NCBI GenBank assembly: GCA_021166835.1
Contig: JAJPEN010000061.1
Location: forward strand, 1-34,599
Reading direction: 5' to 3'
Source: Burkholderiaceae bacterium
Lineage (GTDB): Bacteria; Pseudomonadota; Gammaproteobacteria; Burkholderiales; Burkholderiaceae
Length of the DNA: 34,599 bases
Shown here: positions 16,497-23,913 of the stretch, piece by piece
How positions within the stretch are numbered: the first letter of the stretch is position 1
Layout: every line of letters begins with the position of its first letter
The notes under the pieces: generated by a model
What the model saw: only the letters and a program-made list of their open reading frames with translations
The model's database searches: none
What the model was told of the DNA's origin: nothing
Made by a program: the position numbers and the translations under genes

Positions 16497-17657
16497 ATCT
16501 ATCTCGACCATCACTCGACCACGCCGGTGGACCCGCGCGTGCTCGACGCGATGCTGCCGTATTTCACGCACGAGTACGGCAACGCATCGAACCGGACGCA
16601 CGCCTGGGGACGCAATGCGTCGGCTGCGGTGGAGCAGGCGCGCGAGCAGGTCGCCGCGTCGCTCGGCGCGCGCTATTCGGAGATCTTCTTCACCTCGGGC
16701 GCAACCGAATCGAACGCCATCGCGCTGCAGGGAGCGGCGCGGCGCGCTCCGGGCGCACACCTCGTCACCAGCGCGATCGAGCATCGCTCGGTGCTCGATT
16801 CGATGCGCCGCCTCGAACGCGAAGGCTGGCGGCTCAGCGTGCTTCCGGTCGACCGTCACGGATTCGTCGACCCGCGCGACGTGGAGCGGGCACTGCGTCC
16901 CGACACCGCGCTCGTCTCGATCATGGCGGCGAACAACGAAATCGGAACGATCGAGCCGATCGCGGCGATCGGCGCCGCGGTGCGCCGCTGCGAAGCGCTC
17001 TTTCACGTCGACGCGACGCAGGCCGTCGGCCGCGTACCGCTCGACGTCGAGGCGATGGCGATCGACCTGCTGTCGCTGTCGGCGCACAAGATCCACGGCC
17101 CGAAAGGCGTGGGCGCGCTCTACGTGCGGCGTCGTCCGCGCGCGGTGCAGCTCGACGCACTGGTCGAAGGCGGCGGCCAGGAGCGCGGCCTTCGACCCGG
17201 CACGCTGAACGTTCCGGGAATCGTGGGCCTGGGCGCCGCCTGCGCGCTCGCCCTGCAGTCGATGGAGGCCGACGCGAAGCGCATCTGCGCCTTGCGCGAC
17301 CGATTGCAGCAACGCCTGCTCGACGCGATCGAAGGACTGACGGTGAACGGCCCGGTGCAGCATCGCCTGGCGGCGAACCTGAACGTGACGATCGACGGAG
17401 TCGAGGCCGAGGCGCTGCTGCTCGGCCTGCCCGGGCTGGCGCTGTCGGCAGGCGCCGCCTGCTCTTCGTCGCAGGCGCGCCCCTCGCACGTGATCGAGGC
17501 GATCGGTGTGGCGCGCAGCGGAACCGCTGCCGTCCTGCGCTTCGGCATCGGACGCGGCAACACGACCGAGGAGATCGACCGCGCCGCATCCTGCGTGATC
17601 GATCGCGTGCGCCAGCTGCGCGATAGGCCGACGGCGCCCCGCATCGAAACCGCCTGA
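16485..17657 (+). CDS. Cysteine desulfurase, NifS/IscS family
   Basis: A PLP enzyme that takes sulfur from cysteine for Fe-S clusters or other thio-cofactors. Its 390 residues show IYLDHHSTTPVDPRVLDAML at the N-terminus, FTSGATESNAIALQG (cofactor phosphate contacts), SAIEHRSVLDS, AANNEIGTIEPI, HVDATQAVGR, the PLP lysine in SAHKIHGPKGVGALY and the catalytic-loop cysteine in LSAGAACSSSQARPSHV. It sits alone, without iscR, iscU or hscBA, so it is a second, non-housekeeping paralogue or serves a neighbouring enzyme. The start is the third ATG of the 14-bp triplication; the other two would be out of frame. Confidence 0.92.
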   Translation: MSAPIYLDHHSTTPVDPRVLDAMLPYFTHEYGNASNRTHAWGRNASAAVEQAREQVAASLGARYSEIFFTSGATESNAIALQGAARRAPGAHLVTSAIEHRSVLDSMRRLEREGWRLSVLPVDRHGFVDPRDVERALRPDTALVSIMAANNEIGTIEPIAAIGAAVRRCEALFHVDATQAVGRVPLDVEAMAIDLLSLSAHKIHGPKGVGALYVRRRPRAVQLDALVEGGGQERGLRPGTLNVPGIVGLGAACALALQSMEADAKRICALRDRLQQRLLDAIEGLTVNGPVQHRLAANLNVTIDGVEAEALLLGLPGLALSAGAACSSSQARPSHVIEAIGVARSGTAAVLRFGIGRGNTTEEIDRAASCVIDRVRQLRDRPTAPRIETA

Positions 17658-17801
17658 TGCAGTACGGGCGGCCGCCGCGCCGCCGCTTGCATCGAGCGCC
17701 GCGCCGTGTACCATCGTCCGCATGCCGCGGGCGCCGCGGGCGCGTCAAACCCAGACCGCTTCGCGGCGACCCTGTCGACGATTCCCACCGGGACACTGCG
17801 C

Positions 17802-19445
17802 ATGCTGGCCGGCTGTACGCCGTGGCCGCAGCCGCTCGCCGCTCGATGGCGCGCGCTCGGCTACTGGGAAGACATCACGCTGTGGGAAATGCTTCGGCAA
17901 GCTGCCGAACGCTCTCCGGAAAGCGTGGCGATCGCCTGGCGCGACCGGACCGTCCCCTATCGGGAACTGGTCGAGCGAGGCGAGGCGCTCGCGCGGCATC
18001 TGCTCGCGCGCGGGCTGCGCCCGCTCGATCGCGTCGTCGTGCAGATCCACAACGTCCCCGAATTCGTCTTCGCCTTCTTCGGCCTGATCCGCGCGGGCAT
18101 CGTGCCGGTGCTCGCGCTGCCGGCGCACCGGCACACCGAGCTGTCGCATTTCGTGCAGCACGCAAAGGCACGCGCGCTCTTCGTTCCCGACGTCGTGCGC
18201 GGATTCGACTACCGGCCGCTCGCCGACGAACTGCGCCGCGAATGCGCCACGCTCGAGCACGTCTTCGTCGCCGGCGAGGCGCTCGACGGACAGGTGCCGC
18301 TCGGCTCGCTGCTCGACGACGGCCCGATGCATCTCGGGCTGCCCGCGCTCGATCCTTCGGAAGTCGCGCTGATGCTGCTTTCGGGCGGCACCACCGCGCT
18401 GCCCAAGCTGATCCCGCGTACGCACAACGACTACGTGCTCAACGCGAAGGCGTCGGGGCGCGTCGCGCGCATCGACGCCTCGAGCGTGCTGCTCGCGGTG
18501 CTGCCGCTCGGGCACAACTACAACCTGGCCAGCCCCGGCATCCTCGCCTGCTTCGCCGCCGGCGCGAAGGTCGTGCTCTCCACGGGGCACGACGCGGAAA
18601 CGGTGTTCCCGCTCATCGAGCGTCATCGCGCCACCATCGTCGCCGCCGCCGTTCCACTGGTCACGCAATGGCTGAATTCGGAGGTTCCGGCGCGTCACGA
18701 CCTCTCGTCGCTGCGCATCGTGCAGAACGGCGGAGCGCGTCTCGCGCCGGAGCTGCGCCGGCGCGTGCGCGAGCAATGGGGCTGCTTCCCCCAGGAGATC
18801 TACGGCACCGCCGAGGGCCTGATCAACATGGTGCCGCTCGACGCCCCCGAAGAGATGACGATGGAAAGCTCGGGCATGCCGATCTGCGAGCACGACGAAT
18901 TGCGCGTCGTCGACGCCGACGGCAACGAGCTGCCCGACGGCGAAGCGGGCGAGCTGCTCACGCGCGGGCCCTACACGATCCTCGGCTATTACGACGCGCC
19001 GCAGATCAACGCGACGGCGTTCACCCCCGACGGCTTCTACCGGATGGGCGACGTCGTGCGCAAGCAGGGCCGGTACCTCTTCACCGAAGGCCGCAAGAAG
19101 GACCTCATCAACCGCGGCGGCGAGAAGATCAGCAGCGACGAGGTCGAGAACCTCGTGCTGAAGCACCCGGCCGTGCTCGGCTGCTGCGTGGTCGGCATGC
19201 CCGATCCGGTCTTCGGCGAAAAAGCCTGCGCCTTCGTCGTGCTGCGCCCGGGCGCCACGCTCGATCTGCCGCAGCTGTCGGCCTTCCTTCTCGGACAGCG
19301 CATCGCCCGCTTCAAGCTGCCCGAGCGCCTCGAGGTGCTCGAACAGTTCCCGATCAGCCCCGCCGGAAAGATCCTGCGGCGCGAACTACGTGAACGAATC
19401 GCCGGGATGCTTGCCCGGGAGCCGGGTTCGGCAGGCGCCCCCTGA
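17802..19445 (+). CDS. Aryl-AMP/aryl-CoA ligase of the DhbE/EntE type
   Basis: An ANL-superfamily adenylating enzyme. From ATG 17802 it has 547 residues, the size of 2,3-dihydroxybenzoate- and salicylate-AMP ligases; an in-frame GTG at 17706 would add 32 poorly conserved residues. Motifs: LLSGGTTALPKLIPRTHNDY (P-loop A3), PLGHNYNLASPGILACFAAG (typical of hydroxybenzoate-AMP ligases), EIYGTAEGLINM, GFYRMGDVV, EGRKKDLINRGGEKIS and the catalytic lysine in ISPAGKILRRE. The substrate is probably a hydroxy- or aminobenzoate. With the adjacent CoA-type hydroxylase it suggests an activate-then-hydroxylate route, which is inference. It is convergent with the LuxR-family gene. Confidence 0.87.
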   Translation: MLAGCTPWPQPLAARWRALGYWEDITLWEMLRQAAERSPESVAIAWRDRTVPYRELVERGEALARHLLARGLRPLDRVVVQIHNVPEFVFAFFGLIRAGIVPVLALPAHRHTELSHFVQHAKARALFVPDVVRGFDYRPLADELRRECATLEHVFVAGEALDGQVPLGSLLDDGPMHLGLPALDPSEVALMLLSGGTTALPKLIPRTHNDYVLNAKASGRVARIDASSVLLAVLPLGHNYNLASPGILACFAAGAKVVLSTGHDAETVFPLIERHRATIVAAAVPLVTQWLNSEVPARHDLSSLRIVQNGGARLAPELRRRVREQWGCFPQEIYGTAEGLINMVPLDAPEEMTMESSGMPICEHDELRVVDADGNELPDGEAGELLTRGPYTILGYYDAPQINATAFTPDGFYRMGDVVRKQGRYLFTEGRKKDLINRGGEKISSDEVENLVLKHPAVLGCCVVGMPDPVFGEKACAFVVLRPGATLDLPQLSAFLLGQRIARFKLPERLEVLEQFPISPAGKILRRELRERIAGMLAREPGSAGAP

Positions 19446-19452
19446 AGGGCGC
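19435..19452. terminator. Small hairpin between convergent ligase and LuxR-family genes
   Basis: GCGCCC (19435-19440) and GGGCGC (19447-19452) form a 6-bp GC stem with a six-base loop. It spans the ligase stop and lies in the 30-bp gap between two convergent genes, where a bidirectional terminator is expected. No proper T-run follows on either strand, so the call is weak. Confidence 0.3.
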
Positions 19453-19475
19453 TGATCAGAATCCTTTCGCTCGTC

Positions 19476-22187
19476 CTAATCGAGGATTCCCAGCAGCCGC
19501 GCGCGATCCACCGCGTGGCGGCGATTGAGCGCGTCCAGCTTGGCGAACAGGTTCTTCAGGTGCCATTTGACCGTCGTCGGCTCGACGTCGAGCATGCGCG
19601 CGATCTCCTTGTTCGAGCGCCCGTTCGCCAGGGCACGGAGGATTTCCAGCTCGCGCGCCGTGGTCTGCGCGTGTCGTTGTCCGGCTCGAAGCGCGCCGCC
19701 CGGCGCTTGCGCGAAGGTGCCGGGACGGCAGCGATCGAGGGCGCGCTCGACGAATGCCGGCGAGATCCGGTACGCAGCCAGACGTTCCGAATCCGCGAGC
19801 AGCGACAGGCACTCGGACGCGGCAGGCCAGTCATCGGCGACCGCGCGAACCAGCCCGAACGATTCGGCCAGGCTCATCGCCTCGGCGAACTGCCGAAGCC
19901 GGTCGGCTCCGGCGTTTTCCGAGCAGCATGCGCGCAGGATGCCGACGGTGATCGCATCCCGCCCTCGCCCCAGGCGCAGCGCGATCGCGCCAGCGCGGTC
20001 GAGCGCGCTGCGCGCGCTCTTCGTATCGAATTCGAGCAGCGCCACGCGCGCCGCGGCGATTTCGCGGATCAGCAGCAACTGTTCCTGCAGACCCTGCGCA
20101 GCGCTCGCGCGACCCGCCAGTTCGTCGATGCCGCCGATCAGCATCCGGCACGCTTCGAGACGATTGCGGACCGCATGCTGGCGCAATTGCTCGGCAAGGC
20201 TCGCCGCAATCAGCCTCGGCTGCCCGCGCGCCCTGCCGATCGCGGCCATGCCGTTGAGCGCATCGAGCGCCTTGTCCTCCCTGCCCGTCTGGCTTTCGTA
20301 CCGCGCGAGGACGATGCAGGCGAACAGCACTCCGTCGGGCAATGCGTAGTGCTCGATCAGGTCGAGCCGGTCGGCCAGGAGAGAACGCGCCTCGCCCTCG
20401 GCGCCGAGTTCCCAGCAGGCGGCTGCGAGTCCGGCGGCCTGCAGTGCCGCCGCCGGCGAGCGCCCGCCGGCACGCGCCTCTGCCCTGGCCAACGCCTGCG
20501 AGTAGATCCGCCGCGCGGCGCTCGCCTGCCCCTGGACGAGATAGCTCAGACCGACCGCGAACGCTCCGTACATCGCATCGTAGTGACTGCGCGTCGAGCC
20601 GCGCTGATCGGCGAGTCGCTGGTAATAGCGAGCCTTCTCCGGAGAACCGGAATGGATCGCGATGAAAGACAGCGAGTTGCCGTGCAAGGTTCCTCGAGTC
20701 TGCGTGTAGCTTTCGATGCAGCTCCTCGCGCGTTCGTAGTCGTCGCAGTGGATCGCCACCGCCGAGCGCACGATGTTCGCCTGGAGTGCCGCCTCGGCGG
20801 TGACGCCTGGTCGGCGCAGGATGATCTGCGCGAGCCGCTCGGCGTCGGACGGTCGGTGGCACAACGCGCACGCCCAGGCCGCAGTGAGCTGGATGCCCTC
20901 GCGGCGCTCGAGTTCTTCGGCAGGCAGCCGATCGAGCCACGCCAGGACCTCCATGACCCGACCGAGCGAGCCGAGTTGTCGCAGGCAGCGCTCGATCCAG
21001 CTCATCGCCTGCTGCTGCATGCCGGCACGGAATGCGTGCTCGGCCGCCTCCTCGAGCATTTCGTGCCTGGCGTACCAATGCGCCGCGACCCGGTGTAGTG
21101 CGGTGAGCTCGTCGCGCGGCAGCGTCTCGGCCCGGCTGCGCAGGTATTCGCCGAACAGCGGATGAACGCGATACACGTCGCCGTCCCCCTCGATCGAAGA
21201 GACGAGGCCGGTCTCCTGTTCGAGCGCCGACAGCGCATCCCGGCAATCGGCGAGATCCGCCAACACGGCGCACAGCTGCGGGCGCAGCACCTTCAGGATC
21301 GACGAGCGAATCAGCATCGCGGCGATCCCGGGAGCCATGTGCTCGAGAACGAAATGCTCGAAATACCTGGCGATGTCGCCGGTCGCTCCCGACAGGCGCG
21401 ACACCTCGCCCGGCAGGTCGCCCCTGCGGCCCATCGCGGCAACGACCAGCTGCAGTGCCATCGGCCAACCGTCGATGCGCTCGTGCAGCCGGGCACAAGT
21501 GTCGATGTCGACGTCCTCGCCGAAGCGCGCGCGAAGGAAGGCAACCGTGTCGGCCAGGTCGAAGCGCAGATCGTCGGTCCCGAAACGGACGAATCGGCCG
21601 TGCGCCTGCAGATCGATGACCGGGAACGGCAACTCGGCGCGGGTGCTCACCACGAGGTGGAAATTCGCCGGCGCGTTGCGGACGAGGTAATGAACGAACT
21701 CCGTGACGTGCTCGTCCGTCAGGTTGTGCAGGTCGTCGATCAATACCCAGGTCGGCGTGGCCAGCTCGTGGACCTGGACCAGCAACTCGCCGGCCAACCC
21801 GAGATCCGCACTCGTTCCGCTGATCCGGTCGAGCGATGGCGCCGCGATATGCATGCCGAGGGCCGTTCGCACCGATTCGACCAGGGCGGGAATGAAGACG
21901 GCCGCGCCATCCTTCGATTCGGCACTCAGCCACGCAACCGCGGCGCCATCGGCCAGCAGTTCCCTGCGCAACTGAACCAGCAGCGAGGTCTTGCCGTAAC
22001 CCGCTCCGGCGACGAGCGCGAGCAACGGTTGCTGCGCCACCTCCCGCACGCGGGCGAGCAGACGCGCACGACCGAGCGAATGCCGGCCGACGTGCGGCGG
22101 CATGGTCTTCAGCGCGATCCGATGTCGTGGGGCGCGCATGACGCTCGAATCTCCCCGATGCTTTGTTTCGTCGACCGTCGTCGTCAT
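19476..22187 (-). CDS. Large LuxR-family (LAL/MalT-like) transcriptional activator
   Basis: A 903-residue ATP-dependent regulator. Near the N-terminus is the Walker A motif GAGYGKTSLLVQLRR (61-75), with a Walker B-like VLIDDLHNLTDEH at about 150. A winged-helix and TPR-like helical sensor region (about 330-800) follows, then a C-terminal LuxR HTH (about 835-900: TARELEILRALANGRSNKEI, ARMLDVEPTTVKWHLKNLFA). Proteins of this plan, such as MalT and AlkS, bind an inducer and ATP and then oligomerise on DNA. ATGs at 22187 and 22139 are both possible; the second has GGGGAG 10 bases upstream. Only 10 bp separate the first ATG from a mobile repeat, so its native promoter has probably been displaced. 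Confidence 0.9.
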   Translation of the reverse strand: MTTTVDETKHRGDSSVMRAPRHRIALKTMPPHVGRHSLGRARLLARVREVAQQPLLALVAGAGYGKTSLLVQLRRELLADGAAVAWLSAESKDGAAVFIPALVESVRTALGMHIAAPSLDRISGTSADLGLAGELLVQVHELATPTWVLIDDLHNLTDEHVTEFVHYLVRNAPANFHLVVSTRAELPFPVIDLQAHGRFVRFGTDDLRFDLADTVAFLRARFGEDVDIDTCARLHERIDGWPMALQLVVAAMGRRGDLPGEVSRLSGATGDIARYFEHFVLEHMAPGIAAMLIRSSILKVLRPQLCAVLADLADCRDALSALEQETGLVSSIEGDGDVYRVHPLFGEYLRSRAETLPRDELTALHRVAAHWYARHEMLEEAAEHAFRAGMQQQAMSWIERCLRQLGSLGRVMEVLAWLDRLPAEELERREGIQLTAAWACALCHRPSDAERLAQIILRRPGVTAEAALQANIVRSAVAIHCDDYERARSCIESYTQTRGTLHGNSLSFIAIHSGSPEKARYYQRLADQRGSTRSHYDAMYGAFAVGLSYLVQGQASAARRIYSQALARAEARAGGRSPAAALQAAGLAAACWELGAEGEARSLLADRLDLIEHYALPDGVLFACIVLARYESQTGREDKALDALNGMAAIGRARGQPRLIAASLAEQLRQHAVRNRLEACRMLIGGIDELAGRASAAQGLQEQLLLIREIAAARVALLEFDTKSARSALDRAGAIALRLGRGRDAITVGILRACCSENAGADRLRQFAEAMSLAESFGLVRAVADDWPAASECLSLLADSERLAAYRISPAFVERALDRCRPGTFAQAPGGALRAGQRHAQTTARELEILRALANGRSNKEIARMLDVEPTTVKWHLKNLFAKLDALNRRHAVDRARLLGILD

Positions 22188-22196
22188 CCTGCTCGT

Positions 22197-22373
22197 TAGG
22201 GCCTGTTCACACTACGATCGTCCCCGCGCCGGGGCCCGAAGGGTGAGCCCGAAAAAAGCGCGCACTCCGCGTTGCAAATGCTCGCCGTGGCACCGCCACG
22301 GCTGCGCTTTGCGCCTTGATTGCGCGCTTTTTTCGGGCTCACGCGGGGACGATCGTAGTGTGAACAGGCCCTA
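22197..22373. repeat. MITE-like palindromic element flanked by TA
   Basis: A 173-bp core with TA at both ends (22197-22198 and 22372-22373). Outer arms of 30 bp (22199-22228 and 22342-22371), beginning GGGCCTGTTCACAC, are perfect reverse complements. Inner arms of 22 bp (22243-22264 and 22321-22342) are also perfect and contain an AAAAAA/TTTTTT core. The only asymmetry is 14 extra bases at 22229-22242. The apex has GCCGTGGC-acc-GCCACGGC (22284-22302). It encodes nothing and would fold into one long hairpin. TA flanks suggest mobilisation by an IS630/Tc1-type transposase. Confidence 0.85.
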
Positions 22374-23468
22374 GTGTGCTGTTCCGGAAATAACTTTACT
22401 AATTCTCGCAAGCTTCTGAAGAATCGAATCGGCGGTGGCGGTCCAACGGAAGGGCTTGGGATGCTGGTTGTAGTGATCGACGAACTCGACGATCTTGCGC
22501 TTGAGATCGATCACGGAAGTGAACGAGCCGCGCCGAATTGCCCGGTGTGTGATCAGTGCGAACCAGCGCTCCACTTGATTCAGCCACGAGCTGTACGTGG
22601 GCGTGAAGTGCAGATGAAAGCGCGGATGCTTGGCCAGCCAAGCCAGCGTTCGGGTATGCCGATGGGTAGCGTAGTTATCGCACACCAGATGAACCTCGAG
22701 TTGCTCGGGGACCTCGCGATCGATATGCCGCAAGAACTCGAGGAACTCCTGATGGCGATGGCGCGGCTTGCATTGGGCAAGCACCGTGCCATTGGCGATA
22801 TCGAGTGCCGCAAACAGCGTGGTCGTGCCGTGGCGAACGTAATCGTGGGTGACGCCTTCGACGTAGCCCAGGCCCATGGGCAAAACGGGCTGCGTGCGCT
22901 CGAGCGCTTGCACCTGGCTCTTCTCGTCTACGCACAGCACCAGCGCGTGCTCGGGTGAGTTCAGGTACAACCCGATGATGTCGCGCACCTTCTCGATGAA
23001 GAACGGATCGTTGGACAGCTTGAAGCTGCGCGAGCGATGCGGCTGCAGCCCGAACATCGACATGTAGCGGTGCACCGTGGTGCTGCTCATGCCAGTGTGT
23101 TCGGCCAGCAGGCGACGCGACCAGTGCGTTGCGCCTTCGGGTCGCGACTGCAGCGCCGTGTTGATCAACTGCGCGATCTGCTCGTCGCTCGTGTCGCGCG
23201 GCCGCCCCGGCTTGAGGTCGTTATGCAGCCCTTGGACGCCGCGCTCGCGAAATCGGGTGCGCCAGAACGTCACCGTCGGACGGCTCAAGCCAAGCTGCGC
23301 GGCGACCGCGCTGTTCGGCTCACCATCGGCCATGCGCAAGATCATCTGCGCACGTCGCGCCAGCGCCGCCGGCAAGCTCTGCGAGCGTGCGATCGACTCG
23401 AGTTGCGCCCGCTGCTCGGCGCTCACACTCAGTTCCTTGGCTGGTCTTCCCATCGGTACCTCCGCCAT
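22371..23468 (-). CDS. IS630-family transposase
   Basis: 365 residues with an N-terminal helix-turn-helix (NSAVAAQLGLSRPTVTFWRT), a second HTH-like segment (LLAEHTGMSSTTVHRYMSMF) and a DDE domain. The acidic residues are in LVLCVDEKSQVQAL, VHLVCDNYATHRH and SSWLNQVERWFAL. The protein appears intact. An ATG at 23453 (MGRPAKEL) is an alternative to the one at 23468. Unusually, the stop codon TAG is made by the target TA plus one base of the flanking repeat, so the reading frame closes only because of where the element landed. Confidence 0.93.
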   Translation of the reverse strand: MAEVPMGRPAKELSVSAEQRAQLESIARSQSLPAALARRAQMILRMADGEPNSAVAAQLGLSRPTVTFWRTRFRERGVQGLHNDLKPGRPRDTSDEQIAQLINTALQSRPEGATHWSRRLLAEHTGMSSTTVHRYMSMFGLQPHRSRSFKLSNDPFFIEKVRDIIGLYLNSPEHALVLCVDEKSQVQALERTQPVLPMGLGYVEGVTHDYVRHGTTTLFAALDIANGTVLAQCKPRHRHQEFLEFLRHIDREVPEQLEVHLVCDNYATHRHTRTLAWLAKHPRFHLHFTPTYSSWLNQVERWFALITHRAIRRGSFTSVIDLKRKIVEFVDHYNQHPKPFRWTATADSILQKLARISKVISGTAH

Positions 23469-23525
23469 GAGGATACTGGTTGGTCGCAGTTGGGTTGTTA
23501 AAGTTACATACGGAACAGAACACTA
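22372..23525 (-). mobile_element. Complete IS630-family insertion sequence
   Basis: Terminal inverted repeats start GTGTGCTGTTCCG at 22374 and, on the other strand, GTGTTCTGTTCCG at 23523. They match in 21 of the first 25 bases. TA is present at both boundaries (22372-22373 and 23524-23525), the target duplication of IS630 elements. The core is 1150 bp with one transposase gene on the minus strand. Its left TA is also the right TA of the MITE-like repeat. Confidence 0.9.
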
Positions 23526-23577
23526 GCCGCCCGGATCAGACGCCAAGGCCACCCGCCAGGACGCGGGCGACCATGTG

Positions 23578-23799
23578 CTAGCCCGGCGGAATGGTCGTGC
23601 GAGGCGCCGACCGGTCGCCCGTGCGGCGGGCGCCCGGGACCTGCGCCTGCGCTTCGCTTCGCATCGCCGGATCCCGGATCATGTCTTCGCCGCGGGCGGG
23701 GCGCAATACGCTCGTGCGGTCCCGGGCGTGGGCCCATTCCGATGCGAAATCGTCGTCGGTGTCATGCAGCCAGGCAAGGGCAAGCCCCAACGTAGTCAT
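23578..23799 (-). CDS. Small hypothetical protein
   Basis: A 73-residue frame starting MTTLGLALAWLHDTDDDFAS. A strong ribosome site, GAGGAGA, lies 5 bases before its ATG, which is the main reason to call it. The N-terminal half is acidic and the C-terminal half basic and proline-rich (RRTGDRSAPRTTIPPG). There is no recognisable domain, signal peptide or membrane segment. It lies alone between the IS630 element and the CoA ligase, in a 389-bp stretch with no other gene. It could be the start of a longer gene cut by the IS, or a genuine small protein. Confidence 0.45.
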   Translation of the reverse strand: MTTLGLALAWLHDTDDDFASEWAHARDRTSVLRPARGEDMIRDPAMRSEAQAQVPGARRTGDRSAPRTTIPPG

Positions 23800-23882
23800 G
23801 TCTTCTCCTCGGCAGGTTCCCGGCTCATCCGCGGTTCGCGGAGGTCTAGACGGGCAATGTAGGAGAAGCGAAGAGCTTCCGC

Positions 23883-23901
23883 CCCCTCCACTGTGGAGGG
23901 G
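23883..23901. terminator. Perfect 19-bp palindrome just after the CoA ligase
   Basis: CCCCTCCACTGTGGAGGGG is self-complementary around its centre and lies 12 bases beyond the stop of the minus-strand ligase gene. As RNA it would give a 7-bp GC stem with a five-base loop. There is no T-run behind it on the minus strand, so it is either a weak or Rho-assisted terminator or a protein-binding palindrome. Confidence 0.4.
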
Positions 23902-23913
23902 CTGTGTGGTGCA

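Noticed and set aside
16457..17626. Alternative frame starting at the first ATG of the 14-bp triplication
   Set aside because: It is arginine-rich with no domain and is fully overlapped by the cysteine desulfurase frame, which has all PLP-enzyme motifs.
22197..22373. The palindrome as a simple transcription terminator of the LuxR-family or IS gene
   Set aside because: Its 177-bp length, perfect end-to-end arms and TA flanks fit a mobile element better; termination could still be a side effect.
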